Positions 11,520-24,040 of a stretch of DNA of 64,000 bases are shown piece after piece. The position numbers and the translations under genes are program-made. The notes below the pieces were generated by a model. The model was not told the DNA's origin and did no database searches. It was given only the letters and a program-made list of their open reading frames with translations. Source of the DNA: Norana najaformis (lineage: Eukaryota; Annelida; Clitellata; Crassiclitellata; Hormogastridae). The DNA lies in NCBI GenBank assembly GCA_964023275.1, contig OZ029929.1, positions 8,073,937 through 8,137,936 of the forward strand, written 5' to 3'. The first letter of the stretch is position 1. Each line of letters starts with the position of its first letter.

Positions 11520-12300
11520 CTGACAGTGGAATGATTGCTCTAGGTACACTGGTCGAACCAAGCAGCGACGGAGACTGAGTTAGAGACAAGTATTAGTATA
11601 GAGACACAATAATAGAATCAGGCAGCGACAAAAAATGAGACGCCTATTTTGGACACAACTGTACAGTTACCCGGCTGTAACTATCTATAAACAGGGTTAT
11701 AAAAACGCCTTAATGGTGTATCAACAGCAGTCGTCACAATATCTAGCGCAACTATAAATATCATATCAGCACGCGTTCAACCCGAATGTTTCCCCTCCTA
11801 TAGGTCCACGTGCATTTAAAGCCTGTAATGAAAAAACACTGCTTTCCCTCCCACAAGGCACACAGGAACTTCCTTGACGGATATTTCCCACGAAAGAAGT
11901 GTACTTTGATACTTCTCAACGCGGATATTTGTCACGATGGATATGTATTTTGATACATGTATTAAAATTACATTCGTGGTCGCCTTTGAAGTCCTTCTGA
12001 CCACAGCCTGCTCATTAAGTGAACCGGTCTGTTCTGTTGGGATAGTTGCCCCATTCATTCGTACAATGGTAGCACTGTAGCTACCGTTCTAGAATTGTTC
12101 GCTTCACGGGTGGGTGTATGTATATGTATTTGTAGGCCCCTATATAATGAAACCTGCTGGCGACCGCTACGCCAGAACATTTGGGCCCAGTTATCAATAA
12201 CTACTAATCATGTGTTTGTTATTAAATCTGCATGAAACGGATGTGCTTTGTAACAGCAGTTCTGCCTGCTGCTTTTACTCTCAGCAAAACTGTCTCTGGT
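11520..12300. other. No recognisable feature
   Basis: No gene, repeat family or RNA gene could be supported in this interval. Confidence 0.4.
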
Positions 12301-12303
12301 TAA

Positions 12304-12438
12304 TGACAAACTAACGTAAGAACAGAGACACGGATGTGCTATTAATACAAGGCTAACGTAAGAACAGAGACACGGATGTGCTATTAATACAAGGCTAACG
12401 TAAGAACAGAGACACGGATGTGCTATTAATACAAGGCT
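12304..12438. repeat. 42-bp tandem repeat, three copies
   Basis: A 42-base unit (beginning ctaacgtaagaacagagaca and ending attaatacaagg) is present three times almost without change. The period is a multiple of three, so the minus strand shows a repeating 14-residue frame with repeated LVLIAHPCLCSYV. There is no evidence that it is translated. Confidence 0.85.
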
Positions 12439-12439
12439 G

Positions 12440-13640
12440 TAATACAATAACAACGAAGCCTATAGACATACTTACAGTTGTAGTGGAAGCGTAACTGTGA
12501 GCCAACAACTGGAGTTTCACGGCCTTCGATGCCACAGACGAGGTAAAACCTTGGGACTTGCTTGATTGCAACTGCGGAGGCCCGGGTCATCATCTGGAAA
12601 AAGGGCCCGCTCAGAGCCTTGATAAAGTAGGCCCCCTACGGAGTGTTACCATTTGAGAAATCTGCAGGACTCCGAAATTTGAATTTAGCCACTTGTTCTG
12701 CCAACTTCCAAACTGGCATATTGCAATAAGTTCTCTGCAATTTCGACCTCTAAAACTCTTGATCGGTAAGATATCAGTGGCCGTCATATCCCAGACTTGG
12801 AGGCTCCCCTATCCATAATTCACTGGCGTTCGCTCCAAACCCAAAAGATCCCAAGATCATGGGTCTTTGGCGAACCGACTGCAAGGGACTTGAGTGATGA
12901 TGCTACGCTGATCCCCTGGAGTGGTGGTAAATCTTTAACCTGGGATGTCTCAGTGGCCCAAACTTGTGCCGCAAAAAAGGAGCTCATCGGAGCTGCGGCA
13001 GAGCAGACTAAGTCTGCTAACTATTCCGGTTTGTCTGGAACACGTGTTTGTCCATATTGGACCCATCCAGAATCTCAAAGTGAAGAATGAGAACTTTTAT
13101 AAGTCCACAGTTTCCGGTTTGACAGCTAAAATATTGCGGAGGCTCCAACCAATGACCGGGTCCCCATGCTCAAAATATTGCCGGGGTCCCGGCCCCAGAG
13201 GTACCAATATGATCGACGACTCTGCATAGCGGTATACTGGTAGATTCTGTAGCATTGTAGTATCCTTGCATCGTACAATAAAGTATCATACCCTAAGAAG
13301 CGTAATGTCACATGGTTTTTGGCCATAGGGTTAATCGCCCTAGAAGCCATTAGCTGAGAGGCATTCTGTCACAAGATCGATCGATAAGGAAGGTTATACG
13401 TTCTGTTCAGAGCCCACATTCAAGTGCGAGACAAACAGATTACGGCGGTGGTGATTTTAGTCGCAGGCATAAGCTAATCTCGATCGCTGTAGGCCGCAAT
13501 CATTAATATTTTACGAGGCAATTTATACCCAGTAATGCTTCTCATTTGGAATAATTACGTGTATTCGTGTGAGGGCCAGTAAATTACTTACGTATTAACC
13601 GTATTAGCGATGACGCATAATAAAGACATTAATTTGCGAT
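12440..13640. other. No recognisable gene
   Basis: It contains short open frames only, none with a recognisable motif or good splice context. Confidence 0.4.
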
Positions 13641-13650
13641 TGTTATTTCC

Positions 13651-13680
13651 ATGACGTCATCGCAACATAGATGACGTCAT
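13651..13680. promoter_or_regulatory. Pair of CRE palindromes
   Basis: The 10-base palindrome ATGACGTCAT occurs at 13651-13660 and again at 13671-13680. TGACGTCA is the full cAMP-response element bound by CREB/ATF bZIP dimers. Two perfect copies with a 20-base start-to-start spacing are unlikely by chance. No clear gene start adjoins them; a short basic open frame (13671-13949) lies to the right and is not recognised. Confidence 0.4.
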
Positions 13681-13949
13681 CTTTGGCCATATTGTTTCGT
13701 GTTTTGGAAACAAAGACTCAGAAGAGAAGAGACGAAAAGTTTTTTCCGAAACAGAGAATTGTTGAAAATCGTCGAACAGAAAGACGCAGAAACCTTAAGT
13801 TCGATATGAGAACTGTTCCTACTGAAGACAAATCTACCAGAAATCGAATGATCAACAAAATTGTCGTTTCGAACAGAAAATCTTTGATCAGGCAGAAATC
13901 GGGATCTCGGAGATCCAGTGAGAATTCAAGAAGCCTAATTACTAATTAG

Positions 13950-14385
13950 CCTTTATTTGTAATATAAAAAACAGGTCATACAAAGTAAGTGAGTGAGTGA
14001 GAAATCAATTAATAATGCATTTGTTAACACGTCGTAAGTCCATCGACTGAGCGAGAATCGTAGGTGTTGTTGAGTCACGGAGGTCAGACAACAAAAGCAA
14101 GACATACTAGGTCGTTGTTTTAATTTATCCCAGTTTCGAATCATCAACAACGTGAAATATTCGACTTGAAACTCTAATTCCAAATGGCAATAGAGTTTAG
14201 CCTAGTCGTGGGCCTGATATGTGCAAGTCTAATGTATTATTGAATAATTATACGGACTTTCTTAAATTTCTTACTGCAGATACGCAGGTGACGATGAATC
14301 TTCTGAGATGTGTTGCGAATACCATGGTGCCTCGCTTAGCTCGCTGCCTATCTTTCTCTCGTCTTTGTCTGTCTTATGTTTATGT
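13950..14385. other. No recognisable feature
   Basis: No gene or repeat is seen other than ordinary AT-rich sequence. Confidence 0.35.
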
Positions 14386-14389
14386 CGAG

Positions 14390-14785
14390 GCCTCTGGCGC
14401 GGCGTAAAACCCCGTAAACCCTAGTCGTAGATTTTGTGTCAGTCGTAGAACCCATGGGGCCTCTGGCGTGGCGTAAAACCTCGTAAGCTCCTGGGGTCTG
14501 TTGGGTTACTGGCGCGGCGTAAAACCCCGTAAACCCTAGTCGTAGATTTTGTGTCAGTCGTAGAACCCACGGGGCCTCTGGCGTGGCGTAAAACCTCGTA
14601 AGCTCCTGGGGTCTGTTGGGTTACTGGCGCGGCGTAAAACCCCGTAAACCCTAGTCGTAGATTTTGTGTCAGTCGTAGAACCCATGGGGCCTCTGGCGTG
14701 GCGTAAAACCTCGTAAGCTCCTGGGGTCTGTTGGGTTACTGGCGCGGCGTAAAACCCCGTAAACCCTAGTCGTAGATTTTGTGTT
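14390..14785. repeat. 115-bp tandem array, about 3.4 copies, with internal half-units
   Basis: Unit starts (ggcgcggcgtaaaaccccgt) fall at 14396, 14511, 14626 and 14741, exactly 115 bases apart. Each unit contains a second related half, ggcgtggcgtaaaacctcgt, so the array is a higher-order repeat of an older dimer of about 57 bp. The copies are almost identical apart from single changes such as cccatgggg versus cccacgggg. Confidence 0.9.
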
Positions 14786-14789
14786 GTGT

Positions 14790-16260
14790 TTTTGTCGTCT
14801 TGTGCCCGGGGGAGAATCGAAGAAGAGGACGGAAGGCGAAGAGTCTCAGGAAGCGGAGGCAAGAGCTGGAAGACTGCCACCGAATATCAACAACAAATTA
14901 AATCGGACAACATGTTACACTGTATTAATTCTAAAACAACTTAATTCGTTAATATTAACGTTTTAAAGAAACTTTTTAATATATATATATAGACTCTTGA
15001 ATAGATTAAAAATGAATACTTACTGAAACAATCAACAATCAACAAGCTAATTATTATAAAGTACAGGGACAGTAGACTACTGAGTTTTGATTGCATGTGG
15101 ACATAAATTTTTAATTGCGCAGACAGGCAATGCAGTACTAGTATGCTGTACACCAAGATTATTGCCTAATGCGTTTTATAAGAAAAAAATGAATCTTATA
15201 AAATCATGTTCGGTTCCGTTGTCGCCTTATTTTTTAATAGGCCTACTTTCACACTGATTTGCGAATTTCACATCACCTAATTATAACATCTAATTAGGTA
15301 CAATAGATGTTTAGTCTGCCATTTTGGCAAATGCAGCCAAGATTAACCCACACTATCTTAATTTTATAATTCTTCTCTATTGTTGCGACGTAAGCTCTTA
15401 GTTTCTCCAGTCCAAAACAATAACGGAGGCCTATGTCGTTCATTAAATCGAGTATTAGGCTTAAAACAGGCTTGGATTAAGGCTACTGGGGCGCCTAATT
15501 ACAAAGTAATGTGGGCTTCCCTCCTTCCCCTCCGCGGGGTCTTGGGCAAAGCCCCAGCCGCCAAGTCTTTCCATGTGTTTATACGTCAAGTTCGTTAACC
15601 TGAGCTTTCTGGAGGTTCCTTGATCACGATTACTGTGCAGGATGAATCACTAAGTATTCACATAATTGTAATTATAGTCTATTTTTGCGCGAAGCAATTT
15701 GTCTGTCGTAGTTAGAAGACAGCCGTTTAATTAAGCCTCATTAAGCTTTCACAGTAGAGGTAAACATTGAGGGAAGGGCCCGGGCCTATAACAAAGGTCT
15801 CGATGCTAAGCCTCTATTGGGTTCCAGAGGATCAGGAAGTAGGCCTAATGCAGGCAGACATCAAGTCCAACAGCTCAAAAATAGAAATGTCGATAATATT
15901 TACAGTGGAATGTCAACTTAGGCCTACACAACAGTTACGAACAGCATGGCAGTACTGCTAAAGCAGCGCAATATGAGCACATAATAAACGATTATTCAAC
16001 ACTGAAGTTGCCGAAAATGTTCTCCCTGATTGTGCTTCTACTAGTTTACCTGTCATCTACTTCTGTTTTTATCACTCTAGCGTCAGAACAGACAGTTGAG
16101 TCACTTGCCATATGCGGATTGTGTAAATGAAAACAAAATCATATTTTACATTTAATGCTATTGTGATACATCATTGATCTAGCGCCTCTCGCGCAACCTC
16201 TCAAAAGCGCTCTAAATTTGTTAATTACTCATTTATACCTAGCTGTCAACATAAGGAGGT
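14790..16260. other. AT-rich stretch without a supported gene
   Basis: Only short unsupported frames and a brief TA run (about 14978-14990) are present. Confidence 0.4.
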
Positions 16261-16264
16261 TTCT

Positions 16265-16522
16265 TTGTCAAGTGCTGATTTTTTTAGAAGAAGGCTAATA
16301 GAGAGTGCTTGAAAAGAAGGGGAAAATACCTGTAGTCGTAATAGTAAACTCGAGATTTCTACAGCCCCCAACGAAAGCTTAGTCGCTGGAACCAGCTTAT
16401 TCACAGGCGCTCTGTCAAAACAGAATCGATAGGCAGGAAGGTTTCAGTTCCAGGTCAAGATCCAAGAGTCGTACAGGCAGGCAGTACACAAGGAGAAGTT
16501 AATTATTTTGGTAATGATTTGA
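16265..16522 (-). mobile_element. LINE RT fragment with a nested LINE 3' end
   Basis: The flanks 'gagagtgcttgaaaagaaggggaaaatacctgtag' (to 16336) and 'aaggagaagttaattattttggtaatga' (from about 16491) are adjacent in the full LINE around 4585-4650. Between them lies a separate 3'-end copy (16337-16488: tcgtaatagtaaactcgag through the UTR). So one member of the family has inserted into the RT region of another. Confidence 0.7.
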
Positions 16523-16525
16523 ACA

Positions 16526-17882
<1,357 letters not shown>

Positions 17883-18059
17883 GCAAAAATAAATATAAAT
17901 ATGATATAATGTAATAATTGGATTGCGGTTAAGTTTTTCTCCGGATGTTTCCTTAGACATGCGGACACAGCAGCTGCAAAACGTTGCGCTAATTAGATTT
18001 TGATACGACAGACAGTCTTTGTTTTTTTGTTTTGCCTGGCCGCGGGTCTCGATAAACAA

Positions 18060-18102
18060 ACTCTCTCTCTGTTTCTCTGTCTCTCTGTCTCTCTCTCTCC
18101 CG
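18060..18102. repeat. CT-rich microsatellite
   Basis: A short (CT)n/(CTCTGT)n run (ctctctctctgtttctctgt and onward). Confidence 0.7.
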
Positions 18103-18790
18103 AAATTAGTTTAGCGGACCAACGTATTCATAAAGTAAAGCGGTCCATGTATCCAGCCGCGCTGAATTGTAGTTCTAGTCTAGATTCACGTGTTATCTCT
18201 TACAGCAGACGGATGATTATTCAATATGATAAATGCTCCCTTATAAAGAATATCCACAATATGTGGACGCAACCGACACGCTGAAGCGATACTGAGCGAT
18301 TTTTCAGGCAAATATATTGACACTGTTTAGACCATTATCCTCTTGAAATTGGTGTCAAAGTTCAACATGTTGCTATTTTTAAAGACAAAGGAAGTCGCAA
18401 TCCCAGACGAGGGCCAAGAATTGCATAAATACAAACGATGACGAACACTCGGGTGATTTGCTATACATGTCAACAGTGTAAATTATGTTACCCGACGAGC
18501 AGACTCTACGTTTCACTGCACCCCAACGGCGGTGTATTGTTACTCGTTACATGAAAGAATAAACTAAACCGTGTTTAGTAATAAGCGAAAACGGACTGTT
18601 GCAAGTTGTTATGGTTTTAAGTTGTATGAGTTTTTGGCACAGTTTTGAAGTCGAGTGTAAAGCCACGCATAAAATCAGAAAGTGACATTAATACCTTGAT
18701 AGCCACACATACAGACCCAGCATTATCAGACCTACAGGGTCTAATAGTGGTATAAGTAGTGGTAGTAATAGTACTCTGCCAATGCCTTTA

Positions 18791-18930
18791 GTCGGGCAGT
18801 GCCAGTCCCAAGCCTGGATATAAAGGAGGAGGGCGACGTCAACGGCCTTTGATGCCATAAGATGTCGTTAAACATTGGAACCACTACTACTAGTGGTATT
18901 AGTTTCCATTGTTTAACGACATTTTATGGC
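18791..18930. repeat. Dispersed repeat copy with hairpin
   Basis: Bases 18791-18873 are the inverted counterpart of 1599-1680. Immediately after, 18854-18890 (ccataagatgtcgttaaaca then ttggaaccactactac) and 18891-18929 (tagtggta then the inverse gtttaacgacattttatgg) form an imperfect palindrome with almost no loop. This looks like a foldback junction of two element ends. Confidence 0.6.
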
Positions 18931-19104
18931 TGCCAGCGACTGACGTCGGCATTATCACCTTACATCGTGCTATTTCACATTGAGATTGCAGGGCCTAGCA
19001 ATCCACGCAACTGATGTTAACTAAATCGGGCTGGGGTCCTATTTTAAGAAGCAATGGAGGAGGTTCGGAGTATTTTTCGCGCATAAATTTACTGAGGGCT
19101 TCAC

Positions 19105-19990
19105 TAAGTTATAACTTCGGATTTCTTCGCTTACACAGAAAAGCATGAAATTGTACCTGACGACAGCTCTTAACTTAAGTGCTCCAACGCGCCTTTTCCC
19201 GTCTTGGGGAAACAATCCGGCGATTTCCTACGAATTTCTACAGTTCACAACTTACACCATAGAAAACGACTTCCGCCATATTACAACCGGAAGTCATCAC
19301 ACGCAGAATGTGAAACTCAATGTTATTCAACTTTATAGCACATATCGGGAAACTCAATGGTAAACTTATATAGCATTGTAGCTCAGCGGTACATGAGTTC
19401 AGAAATCGAGTCATATGATATTTTATAGAGTTCAGTCTTAATGAATGATGAATATCTTTTGTAGCAAAATTGCTAACGCAACAATATGTAATAATATAAT
19501 AATACCATTACGCTGTTTTTCTGAACAATCTATGGCCCGTCTTCTGGTACGATACCAAATAATAGTGAGGACCGGAAGAAGTCTAAAGGAAAACGGTTTT
19601 TTAACTTACCTTTCGTAAGGTAAGTTACACATCATTACATATCATTGACATTGACGGCGGCTAGTAATTGCGCTACAAAAGATATCCATCATTCATTCAT
19701 GAGTTACACTTTACACTATTTCAGTATATGCTCTATAAAAGTTGAATAACATTGATTTTTTATATGCGCTATAACAGTTGAATAACATTAAGTTTCACAT
19801 TCTGCGTGTGACTTCCGGTTGGTATTTGGCGGTAGTCTTTTTGTGTAGTGTAAATTGTGAACTTTAAAAATTCGTAGAGAATCGCCGGATCGTTTTCCCA
19901 AAACGGGAATAAGCGCGTTGGAGTACAGTACTTAAGTTAATAGGAACAATTTCATGTCTTTCTGCGTCAGTGAACAAATCCGGAGTCTTA
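19105..19990. mobile_element. Foldback element with arms of about 300 bp
   Basis: The left arm (about 19112-19475) and right arm (about 19650-19986) are reverse complements with scattered changes. The shared landmarks, read inward, are tttcatgctt/aagcatgaaa, ctccaacgcg, acgaatttct, gtgacttccgg/ccggaagtca, ttctgcgtgtga/cacgcagaatg, gttgaataac and atcttttgtagc. The centre has the hairpin aacttacc...ggtaagtt (19609-19632). No coding frame is present. It resembles a MITE or foldback DNA transposon with very long inverted repeats. Confidence 0.75.
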
Positions 19991-19999
19991 CTGCATCGC

Positions 20000-20920
20000 A
20001 TCTCGTGGAACAATGTTCTGAATAGTGAGTGGATGGAGCGCGCACTCGTTACCACTTTTATCACGATGGTAGATAAAACGTCAAAGATTGGATTAAAAAG
20101 GTAAGATCTATGGAAGATGATACTTCAGTTTTGAATGGATAGCTTTGAGAGTGATAGAAGAGATTGAAATGGTAGAGATTTTTATCTACTTTCTATCTAT
20201 CCGATATTTTACTTTCGGGTACACAAACATTGCCCGAATTAACGTAACTGGAGTAGAGCGCAATCGTTCTGCTCGATACTGTTCCACATGCTGTGCAATG
20301 TATATGATTAGTATACTCCGAGCATATTCCGCTACAAGTTGAGTAAGGCCTAAAAATCAAATGCTACGTCTCGCATTGAAACCCCAATGTCCTAACGCGC
20401 ATTTACCGCCACCATGTGCGCTTGTCCTTTGCCCGTGTTCCACATGTTTCAGCTGGGTGCAGTGCGGATGATCCAATTGGCGGATTGGCGCCCTCCGACT
20501 TGGTCCAAAAATCAACCAATCGGAACGACAACAGCCACCCATTTAATGTTGTTTACTGCCTGAGAAAAAGTTGCCATAAAAAGGTGATTAATGACTGACT
20601 AGCAAGATGTCGATTTAGTTCCATTTATAGCCAATCGCGTGCCACCTTTTGATTTATGCGCTTGTTGTCGACACAGTTTAGAAACAGGCACCGCCTCTTT
20701 GCTATGGACAACCGTGGCAGACTACTATTGTATAGAGCTAAAATTCGCTTTTTGAGTAAGTAAGATATTTTTTCAAGAATTTCGAGACTACAGCTTTAAA
20801 ATGATAAAATACGACACTTCTAGTACATGCAAACAAAAGTTGTTCAGCAAAGACTCCGATGGTTTAGTCATGTGGAAAGACTTGGTTGGCCAAATCCTGC
20901 ACAATGCATTACATGCTTTT
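20000..20920. other. No recognisable feature
   Basis: Short frames on both strands show no motif or splice support. Confidence 0.35.
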
Positions 20921-20924
20921 GTAA

Positions 20925-21460
20925 TTGTAATTTGAGATTTATAAAGCGCATCTTAGAGGATAAACTCAACAGAGGCGCTCCTGACCCGAACAAGTAGAAT
21001 CACTGTTAAACAATACAGTCTTCAGGTGCCTGCGGAACACTGAGAGAGGGAGAGAAAGGAGCTCAAGTCGCAATTCTCGAGGGAGACGATTCCAGCAAGT
21101 GGGACCAACGTAGGCAAAGCTTCTGGACTGGGCCGCAGCGGCTCGCACGCAAGAGATAAACAGGAGATCCTGGGTGGCCGAGCGCAGGGTGCTACAGCCC
21201 GGCAACGAGGAGGTAAAAGTGCAGAAGGCAATGAGGTAAAGGGGAGCAGAGCCAGCAACATCTGAGGATAAGAGTGAGGATAAGAGTGATAATCTTAAAG
21301 TGGGCACTCTGCTGGACGGGAAGCCAGTATAGAGTTTCACGAATATAAGACCAGATGTGGCCATATCTGGGAATGCCCCAAATGAAACGAGCAGCAGAGT
21401 TCAGCACAGACTGAAGCTTAGCAATGTTGGCTAGCAATTCTGGTATGTAAGTGAGCATAT
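20925..21460 (-). mobile_element. LINE 3' fragment, third family (RT C-terminus)
   Basis: Minus-strand frames show the end of a CR1/L2/Rex1-style reverse transcriptase: LQSVLNSAARFIWG, then ETLYWLPVQQSAHFKI, then after a frameshift FAYVGPTCWNRLPRELR and FRRHLKTVLF. The 3' end lies at about 20925-20960 (aattgtaatttgagatttataaagcgc read on the plus strand). It differs from the CGTAAT-tailed family and is decayed by at least one frameshift. Confidence 0.8.
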
Positions 21461-21725
21461 TCGGGCATTTAATGCTAAATTCTACCTTATTTTCTTGGCA
21501 TTTTTGCCTTAATGTAGAAGAACCATCATGCAGATTACAACTAAATGATATGTGCTCCAGTGTCCCTACTACATGGCATTCTGAGCATAGATCTTATTTA
21601 CTCTTTATAGTTTTAAGCCATGTGTTTGACAGAATATGTTTTACTCTTAACTGCGTGTTTTGTAAGGAACATCTGTGCATTTAATGTCTGTGGAGACCAG
21701 GGGTTCAATGGCTGACTCTTGAATC

Positions 21726-21782
21726 TTCCTACGACTTAGCTTTCTTTGAGCGCAGTAGAAATTTCGTGATTACGATTACTTG
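21726..21782 (+). mobile_element. LINE 3' tip, CGTAAT-tailed family
   Basis: A fragment of about 57 bases, 'cctacgacttagctttctttgagcgcagtagaaatttcgtgattacgattac', is the extreme 3' end of the family in plus orientation. Confidence 0.6.
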
Positions 21783-22300
21783 ATATCTTTGTGCTGCTAA
21801 TTATAACATTAACCCAGATCCATCGACAGTTGAATTACCGAACAGCGGGTACAGCTAATGTCTAATCGGATCTACACCAATTCCAGGAATGATGGGTTTG
21901 GACTCAATGGTCCGACCCCGAGACATCCCCGGCCAGCTACGCCACTGAGGGAAAGAAAAAAGGAAGACCACACCTCGGATAGAAAATATAAACGAAGACA
22001 AGACGCAGAGGTCGGTTTCGCCCGCAGAAATTCTCTGCTGTCACCGAGTAATGGGGAGCATTATCGGATGGCTTGGGATATATTGGAAGTAAAACAAACG
22101 AAGAACACTCTTCCATAGCTGCTATGGGCGCTGGGGAAATCTTAAGCTTACAATTACGATTACAGACGGTTGCTTGGCCTAAATGCCAGCGTTCGATATA
22201 ATAATGAAACCGGCGGCTTTACATATCGAAGAAATTACGCATACACAGACGTCAATCTCGGTCGTCTCCGCCCACTAAATATACGCTGGCAGGATGCCAA
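21783..22300. other. Unassigned, with a lone hAT-like terminus
   Basis: No gene is supported. Near 21934-21948 the sequence 'cagctacgccactg' is the inverse of CAGTGGCGTAGCTG, a common terminus of hAT-type miniature elements. I could not find its partner end, so it is left as a possible solo end. Confidence 0.3.
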
Positions 22301-22319
22301 GGCTCTGTGACCTACTTTT

Positions 22320-22639
22320 TACAAAAAGGAAAGCATCGAGTTCTCGTGAATTTAGAGCGTGATTTGATATAATTTTGCACGAGTTTTGCGTCTGCGTTCA
22401 AAATTCGTCTGAAAGTTTTTGGTAGTTTTGCACGGTGTGTTGGATTTCGGAGCACTCCGCTTTGTTTCGCATCGAAAGCTGCAACATTCCAGTCCCTTGC
22501 ATTGAGTTTAGCGAGCATTTTTGGGGTGTAGCGTGCGTGAGTTTGGAAAATCTTTCGTTGCAAAACTCGTCGGAAGATTTTCTTGGAGTTTTGACGCAAG
22601 AATTCTAACATTCCAGCCAACTTTGCGTGGTTTTAGACG
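22320..22639 (+). promoter_or_regulatory. Probable headcase 5' UTR / upstream region
   Basis: A CpG-containing, repeat-free stretch just upstream of the headcase ATG. No TATA box is obvious. The antisense open frame across it is not supported. A 'ttttag' directly before ACGATG could serve as a 3' splice site, in which case the 5' UTR continues on an upstream exon. Confidence 0.3.
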
Positions 22640-24040
22640 ATGCCATTGCAACAGAGGCAGCAGCTAAGAGCGGTAAATGTGGTGGTGAATCCGTGGAATG
22701 TTGGTGGTGCTCTACCGCTTAGAGGGGTACCCGATCGGAACCTACATCCTCTGCCGGACGACGAAGCACCGATTATGGTAGACGAGCACCGGGCAGAAGA
22801 CGCAGGTACGGACGAGGCAGCGCATGAGTGCTGCCTGCCGAGTGGTTGTCCTCACCCGGAGGAGCTGATCTCACAGTCCGAGCCGGGTGATGCTGTGAGG
22901 GTGGTGTGCAACAACGAAGGTTGTACAGTCGGACGGTGGATGCACTCCGACTGTTTCCAGGAATGGGAGGAACACGTGCTTGGCTACCTGCGTTCGTGCG
23001 GTAGGGCCAGAAGCTGGAGCGAGAAGCAGCGTCTTCAGAATCTCTGGACGAAGAAGGGCTATGACCTGGCCTTCAAGGCTTGTGACTGCCGTTGTGGCAA
23101 GGGCCACCTTCGGAAGAACCTCGACTACCTTCCGCCGCCAAAGAAGACCGAAGAGCGTCGTCCGAAAAAGCGCGGAAAGACCAAGGCCTTGGCTTCACCT
23201 GTTGCAAAGGTGCCAGCATCAATGCAACACTCTACCACAGAAAGTACCATGATGCGTGCTCCATTGAGGGTTCGCACGTCAAGCCTGTGCAGCACTGGGT
23301 CGAGCCCTCCAAGCTCTGATGGGACCCCACCGCTGACACCAGGTTCAGCACCAATGAGGTCTTCCAGTGGAAGGTTCGACTTTTTTGCTGATGCTGAACA
23401 GGCAGCCACTGGAAATATATTTTGGCGCCGTACAGATCTTTCGGCATTTACGTCGCTTCCGCGTCACCTTCAAAACCCCTACCAGATCAAGATTGAGGAT
23501 GAGGGGCCGCATGGAAATGATGAAACTCGAAGCTTTATCCTGACACAGCTGAGTGCACATAAGGTCACAGTTGTTCACTGTGCTATTTGTCAGACGGATC
23601 TTGCCGTCTACGACAAGTACCCTCTCATTGATGGCACTTTCTTCCTCTCGCCACACCAGTACAACCATGCCAACATTACGGTTACGCTGGACCGCAGGCC
23701 ACGTGCCTTCCTCAATGCCATCTGCATGCGTTGTCTTGATGGTGGTACTGGTTCAGGTGGAGTTGTGCTTCGCTGCCTTGCATGCAAGATGCCATGGTCA
23801 GGTGCAACTCTCGTCATTGGCACCATGTATGCGTATGACGTCTTTGCAGCACTGCCGTGTTGCTCTGCTCGACTCACATGCAAGTCGTGCGGGTGCCAAG
23901 TTCTTGAACCTGGAACCGCATACCCGTTCTTCAGCGACTACAGTCGACTTGTGAAGTGCCACTCCTGTGGGTCTGAAGACTACCATTTCATCAAGCCCCT
24001 CATTTCGACCTTCTTCCAGAGCTCTGGGCGGCTCTTTTGA
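22640..24040 (+). CDS. HECA: Headcase homologue (HECA/hdc), single coding exon
   Basis: A 466-residue intact frame. Residues about 64-165 form the cysteine-rich N-terminal headcase domain (VVCNNEGC, MHSDCFQEWE, GRARSWSEKQ, LWTKKGYDLAF, CDCRCGKGHL). Residues 168-245 are a basic then Ser/Pro-rich linker with an NLS-like PKKRGK. Residues about 248-455 are the second conserved domain (RRTDLSAF, LPRHLQNPY, DGTFFLSP, LVIGTMYAYD, FFSDYSR, CGSEDYHFIKPL) with paired cysteines at 314/317, 379/382, 414/417 and 440/443. ATG 22640 is fixed by an in-frame TAG two codons upstream. In Drosophila, Headcase acts in imaginal and tracheal development; human HECA is a putative growth suppressor. At 466 residues it is somewhat shorter than human HECA. 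The lack of introns could be native or a retrocopy, but no poly-A scar or disabling mutation is seen. Confidence 0.92.
   Translation: MPLQQRQQLRAVNVVVNPWNVGGALPLRGVPDRNLHPLPDDEAPIMVDEHRAEDAGTDEAAHECCLPSGCPHPEELISQSEPGDAVRVVCNNEGCTVGRWMHSDCFQEWEEHVLGYLRSCGRARSWSEKQRLQNLWTKKGYDLAFKACDCRCGKGHLRKNLDYLPPPKKTEERRPKKRGKTKALASPVAKVPASMQHSTTESTMMRAPLRVRTSSLCSTGSSPPSSDGTPPLTPGSAPMRSSSGRFDFFADAEQAATGNIFWRRTDLSAFTSLPRHLQNPYQIKIEDEGPHGNDETRSFILTQLSAHKVTVVHCAICQTDLAVYDKYPLIDGTFFLSPHQYNHANITVTLDRRPRAFLNAICMRCLDGGTGSGGVVLRCLACKMPWSGATLVIGTMYAYDVFAALPCCSARLTCKSCGCQVLEPGTAYPFFSDYSRLVKCHSCGSEDYHFIKPLISTFFQSSGRLF

Noticed and set aside
13671..13949. 92-codon basic frame downstream of the CRE pair
   Set aside because: No motif, homology or splice support. 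It may be part of a transcript but cannot be called a gene.
19378..19412. tRNA-like A box (tagctcagcggta) with a weak downstream B-box-like word
   Set aside because: No acceptor stem or proper B box. It lies inside the foldback element and appears in only one arm.
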